Below, piece by piece: positions 18,410 to 26,855 of a DNA stretch of 64,000 nucleotides. Under the pieces are notes generated by a model. It made no database searches. It saw only the letters and a program-made list of their open reading frames with translations, and was not told the DNA's origin. Within the stretch, counting starts at the first letter, position 1, and every line of letters begins with the position of its first letter. Both the position numbers and the translations under genes were made by a program. The stretch covers positions 806,001 to 870,000 of the forward strand of contig NZ_CP048882.1 of NCBI RefSeq assembly GCF_015910445.1, in the 5' to 3' direction. This DNA is from Streptomyces bathyalis (lineage in GTDB: Bacteria; Actinomycetota; Actinomycetes; Streptomycetales; Streptomycetaceae).

Positions 18410-19435
18410 TCAGAGCCAGCTCTTGACCTTTTCGATCAGCTCGGCCGGGTCGGACCCGACGGGCGTCACGTTGAGCATCGTCACCCCGGCCTCGCGGAAC
18501 GCCTCGATGCGCTCACGCACGTATCCCTCGGGGCCACAAAGGGAGACCAGCTCGCAGAACTCGGCGGGGACCGCGGCCTCTGCCTCCCGCTTCTTTCCCG
18601 CGAGGTAGAGGTCCTGCACCTTCTCGGCCGCCTCCTCATAACCGTACGCCCGGGCCACATCGTTGTAGAAGTTCTTGCCCTTGGCGCCCATGCCGCCGAT
18701 GTAGAGGGCGATCAGCGGGCGCACGTGCTCCCGTACCGCCGCTGCGTCCTCGCCGATCGCCAGGAGCGTGCCCGCGGAGATCTCCAGGGGGCCGCGTTCC
18801 GGCGCCCGCAGTGCGGTGCCCTCCTCCAGCGCGGTCCCCCACACCTGCTTCGCCTTCTCGGGGACGAAGAGATGCGGCAGCCAGCCGTCGGCGATCTCGG
18901 CGGTCATCCGGACGTTGGCCGGGCCGAGGGAGGCGATGTAGAGGGGGATCTCCTCCCGCTCCGGGCGGTTGAGGAACTTCAGGGGCTTGCCGAGCTTGCC
19001 GCCCTTCTCGGCGGGCAGCGGCATGTCGGTGATGCCGTGGTGGTCGATGACCTCGCGCCGCCAGATGCGCCGGCACAGTTCGACGGTCTCCCGGGTGCGC
19101 CCCAGCGGCTTGTCGTAGGCCCGGCCGTGCCAGCCCTCGATGACCTGCGGGCCGGAGGCGCCGAGCCCCAGCAGGGCGCGTCCCCCGGAGAGGACGTCGA
19201 GACCGGCGCCGGTCTGGGCGATGAGGGCCGGGGTGCGTGAGTAGACGTTGAGGATGCCCGCGCCGATGAGCATCCGTTCGGTGCGGGCGGCGATGTAGCC
19301 CATGACGGTGGGCGAGTCGAAGCCGTATGCCTCGGCGACCCACACCGCGTCGAGGCCGGCTGCCTCCAGCTTCACGACCTCCTCGGCCGCGGTGCGGGGG
19401 TTGTCTGCGTACTGGAGGGGCGTGGCGATCTTCAT
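18410..19435 (-). CDS. LLM-class F420-dependent oxidoreductase
   Basis: A 341-residue luciferase-like monooxygenase-fold protein, predicted to use F420 rather than FMN as in many actinobacterial members. Hallmarks are the N-terminal AAEEVVKLEAAGLDAVWVAE, then GILNVYSRTPALIAQTGAGL, GGRALLGLGASGPQVIEGWHG and PLYIASLGPANVRMTAEIADGW. The ATG overlaps the stop of the upstream CoA transferase by 4 nt (ATGA), so the two are translationally coupled. It may act on a CoA-bound or branched intermediate made by that partner; the substrate is unknown. Confidence 0.88.
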   Translation of the reverse strand: MKIATPLQYADNPRTAAEEVVKLEAAGLDAVWVAEAYGFDSPTVMGYIAARTERMLIGAGILNVYSRTPALIAQTGAGLDVLSGGRALLGLGASGPQVIEGWHGRAYDKPLGRTRETVELCRRIWRREVIDHHGITDMPLPAEKGGKLGKPLKFLNRPEREEIPLYIASLGPANVRMTAEIADGWLPHLFVPEKAKQVWGTALEEGTALRAPERGPLEISAGTLLAIGEDAAAVREHVRPLIALYIGGMGAKGKNFYNDVARAYGYEEAAEKVQDLYLAGKKREAEAAVPAEFCELVSLCGPEGYVRERIEAFREAGVTMLNVTPVGSDPAELIEKVKSWL

Positions 19436-20598
19436 GCGTCACTGTCCTTGGCGGGGTCGGAGGGGGCGTGCTCGGCGAGTGCGGGCAGCTGCCAGTCGCG
19501 CGCCACCTCGGCGGCGTCGGCACCGGGCAGCGCGGGCGGCCGGGAGACGGCGGTCGGGGTCACGGAGAAGCGTGGCGCGGGGGCGGGCTGGGTGATGCCC
19601 CCGTGCTCGACGAAGGTGCCGCGGGCGGCCAGATGCGGATGGCTGGGAGCTTCCCGCAAGGAGAGCACTGGGGCGACGCAGGCGTCCGACTCCCGGAAGA
19701 CCTCGTCCCACTCGTCCCTCGTACGGGTCCTGAAGCGGTCCGCGACGGCGGCGCGCAACTCGCCCCAGGCGGCCGGGTCGTCGCGCCCGGGCACCTCTCC
19801 TTCGACGCCGAGCAGTCTCGTGAACTCCCCGTAGAACTGGGGCTCCAGGGCGCCCACGGCCATGAAGCCGCCGTCGGCCGTCTCATAGGTGCCGTAGAAG
19901 GGTGCACCGCCGTCCAGCAGATTGGCACCCCGCCGGTCCTGCCAGACACCGGCCGCGAGCATCCCGTGGATCATGGCGGTGAGATGGCTCGTGCCGTCGA
20001 CGATGGCGGCGTCGACGACCTGGCCGCGCCCGCCCGGGGTGCGGGCGTGCTGCAGGGCGGCCAGCACGCCGATCACCAGGTAGAGCGAACCCCCCGCGTA
20101 GTCCCCGAGCAGATTGGCGGCGGCGTAGGGAGGGCCGTCGGCGGGGCCGGTCATCCCCAGGGCACCGGTCAGGGCGATGTACCCGATGTCGTGCCCCGCG
20201 CGCGGGGCGAGCGGTCCGTCCTGGCCCCAGCCCGTCATGCGTGCGTAGACGAGGGCGGGATTGCGGGCGAGGCAGGCTTCCGGGCCGACGCCGAGGCGTT
20301 CGGCGACGCCGGGCCGGTTGCCCTCGACGAGGACGTCGGCGCGCTCGACGAGATCGAGGACGGCCGCGAGGCCGTCCGGATCCTTCAGGTCCAGCGTGAC
20401 GGAGCGCTTGTTGCGGTTGGTCACGTCGCTGGACGGATCGATCCCCAGGACGGGGCCCCCGGGGCGGTCGACGCGCACGACATCGGCGCCCAGGTCGCCG
20501 AGCAGCATCGCCGCGAAGGGACCGGGGCCGATCCCGGCCAGTTCGACGACGCGTACACCGCGAAGCGGGCCTTCGCCGCCCGACGCCGCTGCTGTCAT
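19432..20598 (-). CDS. CaiB/BaiF CoA transferase, alpha-methylacyl-CoA racemase type
   Basis: A 388-residue class III CoA-transferase fold protein closest to alpha-methylacyl-CoA racemase, which interconverts 2R and 2S methyl-branched acyl-CoA so that branched chains can enter beta-oxidation. Visible are LRGVRVVELAGIGPGPFAAMLLGDLGADVV, split here as LRGVRVVELAGIGPG plus the following ADVVRVDRPGG, the His of RAGHDIGYIALTGAL and the Asp of LLGDYAGGSLYL, the pair used by the mammalian enzyme. The start is ATG 20598 with AGGGGA upstream. First gene of the leftward acyl-CoA operon. Confidence 0.9.
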   Translation of the reverse strand: MTAAASGGEGPLRGVRVVELAGIGPGPFAAMLLGDLGADVVRVDRPGGPVLGIDPSSDVTNRNKRSVTLDLKDPDGLAAVLDLVERADVLVEGNRPGVAERLGVGPEACLARNPALVYARMTGWGQDGPLAPRAGHDIGYIALTGALGMTGPADGPPYAAANLLGDYAGGSLYLVIGVLAALQHARTPGGRGQVVDAAIVDGTSHLTAMIHGMLAAGVWQDRRGANLLDGGAPFYGTYETADGGFMAVGALEPQFYGEFTRLLGVEGEVPGRDDPAAWGELRAAVADRFRTRTRDEWDEVFRESDACVAPVLSLREAPSHPHLAARGTFVEHGGITQPAPAPRFSVTPTAVSRPPALPGADAAEVARDWQLPALAEHAPSDPAKDSDA

Positions 20599-20989
20599 CA
20601 CGCCCGTCCCCTGACACTTTGACACAACTGATGTAACACCGGTGATGCTAAGGACGCGTTGCACATTCCACAAGCCCGGACGGCAGGCGGAGCACCGGCC
20701 GTGCCGTGGCATGCGCCACACGGGAAGCAGGCACGGCGGGCGGCGCCCGGGACTGCGCCGAACAGGACCCGCGGGCGTCAATGCCGTGCGCGCCTGCTCA
20801 CCCATACGTGGCCTGGCACGGTGGCGAGGTCATGCGCGATACTGATTGAAGCGCGGTGGAAACGTGCATGTTCGCGCATCCCGCCGGGTGCGGCATCTCC
20901 GGACCACCGCCGGACGACCGGGTGAGCGGATTCCCGGACAAGCAGACGGGGCGGAGACGGCGCCGGGCAGGCACGGAGAGGTGGAGTCG
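20599..20989. promoter_or_regulatory. 391-nt divergent intergenic region
   Basis: This region separates the racemase operon from the sugar-phosphate operon and must hold two promoters. Near 20610-20640, on the leftward strand, the sequence is comparatively AT-rich, with a repeated TGACAC (direct repeat about 9 nt apart). On the right side an inverted repeat lies at 20832-20879. No gene or RNA is evident. Confidence 0.4.
20832..20879. promoter_or_regulatory. inverted repeat, candidate DeoR-type operator
   Basis: ATGCGCGA at 20832-20839 and its exact complement TCGCGCAT at 20872-20879 are 40 nt apart centre to centre, roughly four helical turns. It lies 110-160 nt before the SIS-isomerase start. 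DeoR repressors often bind spaced repeats and loop DNA, so this is a plausible site for the DeoR protein encoded at the end of the operon. Confidence 0.35.
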
Positions 20990-21886
20990 ATGGGCGAAAC
21001 CACGCACATGGAGCGGGAGTTGCGCAGCCAGCCGGAGACGTGGCGCGCGGCCGCGCAGCTGGCTACGGGGGCGCCGCTGCCCCGCAGCGGAGAGCGGGTG
21101 GCGGTCGTCGGGTGCGGCACGTCCTGGTTCATGGCCCAGGCGTACGCCGCGCTGCGTGAGAGCGCGGGACTCGGCGTGACGGACGCTTTCGCGGCTTCCG
21201 AGGCGATGCTCGGAGCCGGCCGGCGCTACGACCGGCTGCTGGCCATCACCCGCTCCGGCACGACGACAGAGGTCCTCCGCCTGCTGGAGGCGGTGCGGGG
21301 ACGCATCCCCACCGTCACCCTCGTGGGCGACCCGGACACCCCGGCCACCGGAGTCTCGGACGAGACGGTCGCGCTGCCGTTCGCCGACGAGGAGTCCGTC
21401 GTGCAGACGCGGTTCGCCACGAGCGCGCTCGCTCTGCTCCGGACGCACCTCGGCGAGGACGTCACGGCGGCCGTGCGGGACGCCGAGGAGGCGCTCGCTG
21501 CCGAGGTCCGGCAGGAGTGGGTGGACGCCGAGCAGTTCACGTTCCTGGGCACCGGCTGGGGAGTCGGTGCGGCGCACGAGGCGGCGCTGAAGATGCGTGA
21601 GGCCTCGCAGTCCTGGACGGAGTCCTACCCGGCCATGGAGTACCGGCACGGGCCCATATCCATCGCAGCCCCCGGGCGCGTGACCTGGCTGTTCGGGCCT
21701 TCACCGGAGGGGCTGGAGGAGGAAGTGGCGCGCACGGGCGCCCTGTTCGTGAACCACGAGCAGCGCGATCCGATGGCGGAACTGGTCCTGGCGCAGAGGG
21801 TGGCGCTGGCGCGCGCACGGGCGCGCGGGCTCGATCCCGACGCACCGCGCAGCCTGACCCGGTCGGTCATGCTGGAAACCCCCTGA
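20990..21886 (+). CDS. SIS-domain sugar isomerase/deaminase (AgaS-like)
   Basis: A 298-residue protein with a double sugar-isomerase (SIS) domain like the C-terminal half of GlmS and like AgaS, the galactosamine-6-phosphate isomerase/deaminase. SIS signatures: VAVVGCGTSWFMAQAYAAL, LLAITRSGTTTEVLRLLEA, and the C-terminal SQSWTESYPAMEYRHGPIS that contributes catalytic residues. ATG 20990 has GGAGAGG/GGAG just upstream; an inner ATG at 21008 lacks a site. It begins an operon with a class II aldolase and a DeoR regulator, which argues for amino-sugar phosphate catabolism. Confidence 0.85.
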   Translation: MGETTHMERELRSQPETWRAAAQLATGAPLPRSGERVAVVGCGTSWFMAQAYAALRESAGLGVTDAFAASEAMLGAGRRYDRLLAITRSGTTTEVLRLLEAVRGRIPTVTLVGDPDTPATGVSDETVALPFADEESVVQTRFATSALALLRTHLGEDVTAAVRDAEEALAAEVRQEWVDAEQFTFLGTGWGVGAAHEAALKMREASQSWTESYPAMEYRHGPISIAAPGRVTWLFGPSPEGLEEEVARTGALFVNHEQRDPMAELVLAQRVALARARARGLDPDAPRSLTRSVMLETP

Positions 21887-21987
21887 CCGCGGGGACGCAG
21901 CTCGGCCGGGCCCACTCCCCCGTCGTTTCCTGGCGCTCTTCCCCTTCCTGATACCTGCACGTTCCCGCTCCCAACGGAGGTCGCGGC

Positions 21988-22830
21988 ATGCCCCTTGTCT
22001 CCACCGACGCCGTCGTCGGTCCGGCACGTGCGGCGGGCGTCGGCGCTCCCGCCTTCAACGTGCTGCATCTGGAGACCGCCGAGGCACTCGTCGCCGCGGC
22101 GGAGCGCGCGGGCGTCCCGCTCATCCTCCAGATCAGCGAGAACTGCGTCCGGTATCACGGGAGTCTGCTGCCGATCCTGCGTGCCACGCTCGCCCTGGCG
22201 GAGGCATCCGAGGCCGACGTCTCCGTGCACCTGGACCACATCACCGATGCGGCGCTGGTGCGGGAGGGCGTCTCAGCGGGAGTGCGTTCGGTGATGATCG
22301 ACGCATCCGCCCTGCCGTACGAGGAGAACGTCGCCACCACCGCGGAGCTGACGGACTGGTGCCACCGTGAACAGGTCTATGTCGAGGCCGAGTTGGGCGA
22401 GGTCGGCGGCAAGGACGGCGTGCACGCACCCGGCGCGCGCACGGACCCGGAGGAAGCACTGGCCTTCGTCGACGCCACGCGGGTGGACGCCCTCGCGGTC
22501 GCCGTCGGCTCCTCGCACGCGATGCGCGAGCGGACGGCCGTGCTCGACAAGGAACTGATCCGCGCCCTGCGGCAGCGGCTGCCCGTACCGCTGGTGCTGC
22601 ACGGATCGTCAGGGGTTCCCGACGACGAACTGCGCGCGGCCGTCGCCGCCGGCATGACGAAGATCAACATCTCCACGCATCTGGTCTCGGTGTTCACCGG
22701 CGAGGTGCGCAGAACGCTGTCGGGGAGTCCGTCGCTCATCGATTCCCGCAAGTATGTGGGCCCTGCCAGGGACGCGGTCTCGCGAGAGGCCGAGCGGTTG
22801 CTGCGCCTGCTGGGGGCACCGGCCTCATGA
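21988..22830 (+). CDS. class II tagatose/fructose-bisphosphate aldolase
   Basis: A 280-residue zinc-dependent class II aldolase, probably cleaving tagatose-1,6-bisphosphate or a related ketose bisphosphate into two trioses. It contains APAFNVLHLETAEALVAAAE, the VHLDHITD zinc/catalytic segment, VEAELGEVGGKDGV, LHGSSGVPDDEL and GMTKINISTHL for phosphate binding. ATG 21988 has GGAGG 7 nt upstream. Its neighbour is AgaS-like and the next gene (DeoR) overlaps by 4 nt, the arrangement of an N-acetylgalactosamine/galactosamine or galactitol-type route. Confidence 0.9.
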   Translation: MPLVSTDAVVGPARAAGVGAPAFNVLHLETAEALVAAAERAGVPLILQISENCVRYHGSLLPILRATLALAEASEADVSVHLDHITDAALVREGVSAGVRSVMIDASALPYEENVATTAELTDWCHREQVYVEAELGEVGGKDGVHAPGARTDPEEALAFVDATRVDALAVAVGSSHAMRERTAVLDKELIRALRQRLPVPLVLHGSSGVPDDELRAAVAAGMTKINISTHLVSVFTGEVRRTLSGSPSLIDSRKYVGPARDAVSREAERLLRLLGAPAS

Positions 22831-23630
22831 GAAGGCACGAGCGCATGAACGCCCTGCTGGAACTCCTCGGTGAGCGGGGGCGGCTCGACGTGGCGGAGGC
22901 CGCGACATCCCTGGAGGTGTCGGTCGCGACGATGCGCCGCGACATGGACGCGCTGGCCGAGCAGCAGTTGCTCAAGCGGACCCGTGGCGGCGCCGTGCTC
23001 GCCCCTGTCGCCTACGACCTGCCGATCCGCTACAAGCGCGGTCACCATGCCTCGAAGCACGCCGTCGCCGAGACCGCGGCGGCGATGGTGGAGGAGGGCG
23101 ACGTCGTCGGGCTCAGCGGTGGCACGACGACGACGGAGATCGCCCGGTCGCTCGCGACCCGGCCGGAGTTCGCGGAGGCGGGCCCGCAGGCGCGTCTGAC
23201 CATCGTCACCAACTCCCTCAACATCGCGAACGAGTTGGCGGTCCGTCCGCAGATCAGGATCGTGCTGACGGGCGGCGTGGCCCATTCCCGTTCCTTCGAA
23301 CTCACCGGTCCCTACAGCGAGATGGTGCTGCGGCAGCTCACGCTGGACATCGCCTTCATCGGTGTGAACGGCATCGACGCGCAGTGGGGCGGCACCGTCC
23401 ACGACGAGGCCGAGGCCAGCACGAACCGGCTCATGGCCGAGCGGGCGGCCCGTGCCGTTGTCGTCGCGGACTCCTCGAAGCTGGGCCTGCGCTGCTTCGC
23501 CCGCGTCGGCGGGGCGGACGTCTTCGGCACGCTCGTGACCGACGCGGCCATGGACGAAGCCTCCCGGCAGAAGTTCACCGACCAGGGGCTGCGTGTGGTG
23601 ACGGCGGCGCCGCCCATGGCCGGTGGCTGA
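22827..23630 (+). CDS. DeoR/GlpR-family transcriptional regulator
   Basis: A 267-residue repressor with an N-terminal DeoR helix-turn-helix (RLDVAEAATSLEVSVATMRRD, here through residue about 40; LLKRTRGGAVL follows) and a C-terminal sugar-phosphate sensor domain of the ribose-5-phosphate-isomerase-like fold (VGLSGGTTTTEIARSL, LTIVTNSLNIANEL, VVVADSSKLGLRCF). It overlaps the aldolase by 4 nt and most likely controls its own operon in response to a sugar phosphate. The candidate operator is the inverted repeat near 20832-20879. Confidence 0.9.
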   Translation: MRRHERMNALLELLGERGRLDVAEAATSLEVSVATMRRDMDALAEQQLLKRTRGGAVLAPVAYDLPIRYKRGHHASKHAVAETAAAMVEEGDVVGLSGGTTTTEIARSLATRPEFAEAGPQARLTIVTNSLNIANELAVRPQIRIVLTGGVAHSRSFELTGPYSEMVLRQLTLDIAFIGVNGIDAQWGGTVHDEAEASTNRLMAERAARAVVVADSSKLGLRCFARVGGADVFGTLVTDAAMDEASRQKFTDQGLRVVTAAPPMAGG

Positions 23631-23768
23631 GCAACAGCCCGGAGGCGAAGCCTGCCGCGTGCGCATGCGGCGTGCGCCCGTCCGGCGCCCGCCCGGTTAC
23701 GTCGTCGCTGGCGACGCGGGCCGACCTGCGAGTCCGTTGCCACGGGACAGCGCACGGCCAGTGCCAGA

Positions 23769-25394
23769 ATGCCCAGCATGGAACGATCTTCCTCAGCGGC
23801 AGTCGGCACAGCGATCCCCTCCGGCCCGGCAAGCGATCCCGGCAGTGACCCGGTGGGTGCGGAACCCGCCCTGGCACAGGCCGAGGCAGCCGCTGCCGGC
23901 ACCGATGCCGGTCTTCCGGGCATCGCACACGCCTGGGCCGCGCTGGGAGGTGACGGCGCGCTGCTCGAAAGGATCTCCTGCACACAGCGCGCGGTGCTGC
24001 CGTCCCGGCTGCCGGTGCTCGAACTGGCCCGCGCATCGGTCGCTGTGTGCTCACTGGCCGCGGCCGAGCTGTCGTCCGTACGGGCCGGGGGGACCGGGAC
24101 GGGCACCACTGCGGGCGGTGGCGGTGGCAATGAGAGCGGCAGCCGGGCGGTGCCGTCCGTACAGGTGGACGACGGCGCCGTGGCGACCTCCTTCACCAGC
24201 GGGCGTCATCTGAGAGCGGACGGACGCGCCCCGGTCACGTTCTCCCCGCTGTCCCGTTTCTGGCGCACCGCCGACGGCTGGCTGCGCACCCACGCGAACT
24301 ACCCGCACCACCGAACCCGGTTGCTGTCCGCCCTCGGCATCTCCGTCGAGGACCGCGACGACACCACGCTCGCGGAGATCCTCGCCACGGAACTGGCCCA
24401 GCGTGACGCCGCCGAGGTCGAGGAGACGGTGCATGCGGCGGGCGGCCTCGCCGTCGCGGTCCGTACGGCCAAGGAGTGGGCGGCGCATCCTCAGGGCCTG
24501 CAGGCGGCCCGCCGTCCGCTGCTGACGACGGCACGCATGGACCAGGCGCCCGTCCGCACCCTGCCTGACCCCTCGGGCAAGGGCCCGATGCACGGGGTGC
24601 GCGTGCTGGACCTCACCAGAGTCCTGGCCGGCCCCGTCGCCAGCCGCGCGCTCGCCCTCTTCGGCGCTGACGTGCTCCGCATCGACGCCCCGCAGCTTCC
24701 CGAGAACCTGGACACGCACGCCGACACCGGCGCCGGAAAGCGCTCCGCGCTCCTGGACCTCTCTTCCCGGTCCGGGCAGGCGGCCTTCGACGAACTGCTG
24801 GCGGCGGCGGACGTTGTCGTGACCGGCTACCGCCCCGGCGCACTCGACCGCTTCGGGCTGGCACCCGAGTCGCTGGCCGACCGCCGCCCGGGAGTGGTCG
24901 TGGGCCAGCTCAGCGCCTGGGGCGCGTACGGGCCCTGGCACAGAAGGCGCGGCTTCGACAGCCTCGTGCAGGCGGCGAGCGGAATCTCCATCATCGAGGG
25001 GCAGCAGGACGAGGCGGGCGAGGGGATCCCGGGCGCCCTGCCGGCGCAGGCCCTCGACCACGGCACCGGCTATCTGCTGGCAGCCGCGTTGATGCGGGCT
25101 CTCACCGAGCAGCGGCGCGGCCGGTGCGGCGCGAGGCTGGTACGGCTGGCCCTGTCCCAGACTGCCAACTGGCTGATGAACGGGCTGACTTCGCAGATCT
25201 CACCCTACGCACTGTCCCAGGCGGCGGAGGCCGCAGCTCAGGAGCCGGTGGATCCGGCGGCCTGGCTGGCCGAGACGGACAGCCCGCTGGGCCGTCTGCG
25301 CTATGCGCTGCCACCGGTCGCCTACGACGGCTCCCCCACCGACTGGCCGCACCCGCCCGGCATGCCGGGCACGGATCCCGCTGCCTGGTGGTGA
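23769..25394 (+). CDS. CaiB/BaiF CoA transferase, long form
   Basis: A 541-residue class III CoA-transferase-like protein. The first 55 residues are Ala/Gly/Pro-rich and probably disordered. Residues about 55-250 look like a degenerate half of the fold (WRTADGWLRTHANYPHHR is recognisable). The C-terminal part is the canonical module starting MHGVRVLDLTRVLAGPVASR, with GKRSALLDLSS, VVVTGYRPGALDRFGL and QALDHGTGYLLAAA, whose Asp aligns with the catalytic Asp. Such two-part actinobacterial forms usually lack an assigned donor and acceptor. ATG codons at 23769 and 23778 are both possible. It is separate from the racemase at 19432. Confidence 0.82.
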   Translation: MPSMERSSSAAVGTAIPSGPASDPGSDPVGAEPALAQAEAAAAGTDAGLPGIAHAWAALGGDGALLERISCTQRAVLPSRLPVLELARASVAVCSLAAAELSSVRAGGTGTGTTAGGGGGNESGSRAVPSVQVDDGAVATSFTSGRHLRADGRAPVTFSPLSRFWRTADGWLRTHANYPHHRTRLLSALGISVEDRDDTTLAEILATELAQRDAAEVEETVHAAGGLAVAVRTAKEWAAHPQGLQAARRPLLTTARMDQAPVRTLPDPSGKGPMHGVRVLDLTRVLAGPVASRALALFGADVLRIDAPQLPENLDTHADTGAGKRSALLDLSSRSGQAAFDELLAAADVVVTGYRPGALDRFGLAPESLADRRPGVVVGQLSAWGAYGPWHRRRGFDSLVQAASGISIIEGQQDEAGEGIPGALPAQALDHGTGYLLAAALMRALTEQRRGRCGARLVRLALSQTANWLMNGLTSQISPYALSQAAEAAAQEPVDPAAWLAETDSPLGRLRYALPPVAYDGSPTDWPHPPGMPGTDPAAWW

Positions 25395-25418
25395 TCAGGG
25401 GGCCGGTGGTGATCAGGG
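25387..25418. repeat. 14-bp direct repeat over a stop codon
   Basis: GGTGGTGATCAGGG occurs at 25387-25400 and 25405-25418. The first copy spans the stop codon of the CoA transferase. It looks like a short local duplication. Confidence 0.6.
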
Positions 25419-25478
25419 CGGGCCGACCGCCCGCCGGTCACCGAACATGCCGACCGCCCGGAGGCCGTCGACCTCCCA

Positions 25479-26300
25479 CTACAGGGACTTGCCGCCGTGG
25501 TCGCTGCTCCCGTGGCCCCCGTGACCACCGTGGTGCCCGCCGTGGTGCCCGCCGTGGTGCCCGCCGTGTCCGCGGCGCCGGTCCCGCCCTTCCCTGCGCT
25601 CGCGGCGCTCCAGCTCCCGCTGCTGGCGCCGCTCGGCGCGCAGCTCGAGCTTCTCCTCGCGCGGGATCTTCCGTACGACTCCGACGCCGCCCATCACCGT
25701 GACGCCGGTGATCACCACGCGCGGTGCGCCGGCGTCGCCGAATCCCGAGGCGGAGGAGTCGAATCCGCCCATGATGCCGACGCCGCGGACCTCGACCCCG
25801 ACGCCCGGCGGCACGGTGACGCTGAAGCCGCCCATCAGCGCGAAGCAGCGGATGACGACGTCCCGGTCCTCGAAGCGGGCCTCCCGCAGGTCCAGTTCAC
25901 CGCCGCCCATGATGCCGATGCCGGTGAAGACGCGCGGCACGGTCCACTGTCCGCGGCGCCCGAACCCGCCCATGATTCCGATGCCCCAGCGTGAGGTGGC
26001 CCTTCCGCCGATCCGCTCCGCCCACCGCCGCGTCTTGCGCAGCGAGGGAGCCGTCGAGGCGTCCTGCGCTCCGGAGACCTCCGGCGAGCGGTCACCGGAG
26101 GTGTCCTCCTCCGGGTGGTGCGGGAGATCGCGTACGAGAGGAACCAACTCCCCGCGCGTGCGGGCCCGGTAGGTGCTGTCGAGACGTTCCTGGAACTCGT
26201 CCATGCCGAGCCGCCCCTCGGCCAGCGCATCGCGCAGCACGTCCGCGATGCGCTCCCGCTCGGCGTCCGAAGCGCGCATGTCGGGGAGCTCGTCACTCAT
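25479..26300 (-). CDS. DUF1707 protein with beta-solenoid core and His/Gly-rich tail
   Basis: A 273-residue protein. Residues about 8-60 are the DUF1707 domain (MRASDAERERIADVLRDALA, EGRLGMDEFQERLD). The middle has five copies of an (I/L/V)MGG turn (GIGIMGGFG, GIGIMGGGE, FALMGGFS, GVGIMGGFD, GVTVMGGVG), like the LiaF-type cell-envelope-response beta-solenoid. A charged helix (EEKLELRAERRQQRELERR) leads to a C-terminal tail of HGGH repeats that could bind Ni, Cu or Zn. There is no transmembrane segment, so it may act at the inner membrane face. Function is unproven; DUF1707 proteins are often linked to envelope stress. Confidence 0.85.
   Translation of the reverse strand: MSDELPDMRASDAERERIADVLRDALAEGRLGMDEFQERLDSTYRARTRGELVPLVRDLPHHPEEDTSGDRSPEVSGAQDASTAPSLRKTRRWAERIGGRATSRWGIGIMGGFGRRGQWTVPRVFTGIGIMGGGELDLREARFEDRDVVIRCFALMGGFSVTVPPGVGVEVRGVGIMGGFDSSASGFGDAGAPRVVITGVTVMGGVGVVRKIPREEKLELRAERRQQRELERRERREGRDRRRGHGGHHGGHHGGHHGGHGGHGSSDHGGKSL
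25529..25564. repeat. 12-bp tandem repeat encoding the HGGH tail
   Basis: Three exact copies of CGTGGTGCCCGC sit in tandem, with a degenerate unit on one side. On the coding (minus) strand they encode the Gly-Gly-His-His repeat of the DUF1707 protein. Copy number should vary easily by slippage. Confidence 0.8.
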
Positions 26301-26338
26301 GCGGTCACCCTATTACGCACAGTGGCCTCCGGAACCGG

Positions 26339-26743
26339 CTACTGGACGGACGCGAGAAGCCACTCGGCCAGGGCGACGGCCGCGAATCCCAGCACCAGCA
26401 CCCCGGTGGCGACCCGGGTCCGGCCACGTCGGCTGAGCACGATCGCGGTGCCGGAGAGGATGAGCGCGATGCCGTAGAAGCCCATGGTGAGCACCGAGGG
26501 CGCGCTGCCCAGCCGTACGACGAGTGCGACGGCCACGGCCACCATGACCACGCCGGAGACGACGATGCGGACCCTGCGTGCCTGCCGCGGTGTCAGACCG
26601 GTACGGGCGGCCGGTTCGGTCTGCTCGGCCGGCTCCCCCTCCTCACCCGGCGCGGGTCCGGGCTCTTCTTCCCCGGTGACCGCGGCGGTCCCGTCCTCGG
26701 TCGTCTCGTCTTCGGTCGGCGGGCTTATGTTCGCTTCGGGCAT
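26339..26743 (-). CDS. small hypothetical membrane protein
   Basis: A 134-residue protein of unknown function. The first 45 residues are acidic and Pro/Glu/Thr rich, predicted disordered. Then come a basic segment (LTPRQARRVR) and three hydrophobic helices: IVVSGVVMVAVAVALVV, FYGIALILSGTAIVLS and VATGVLVLGFAAVALAEWLL. The tail would lie in the cytoplasm. It is upstream of the DUF1707 gene on the same strand, with a 38-nt gap, so the two may be co-transcribed. Confidence 0.75.
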   Translation of the reverse strand: MPEANISPPTEDETTEDGTAAVTGEEEPGPAPGEEGEPAEQTEPAARTGLTPRQARRVRIVVSGVVMVAVAVALVVRLGSAPSVLTMGFYGIALILSGTAIVLSRRGRTRVATGVLVLGFAAVALAEWLLASVQ

Positions 26744-26855
26744 GCCGGGAGGTTATCCGCATTCGGCACCGCGTGTCGCGCGAGGGCCGTCCAGGGCACC
26801 GGAACGAACGGCCCGCCGGGGCGGGAACCCGCGCGGCGCCCCAACTCCCCGACTG

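Noticed and set aside
10845..20598. Acyl-CoA genes as part of a secondary-metabolite cluster
   Set aside because: No polyketide synthase, peptide synthetase, terpene or tailoring core genes; the set is ordinary fatty-acid oxidation.
25529..25564. Repeat array considered as CRISPR
   Set aside because: The units are 12 nt, in tandem with no spacers, and encode the HGGH protein tail.
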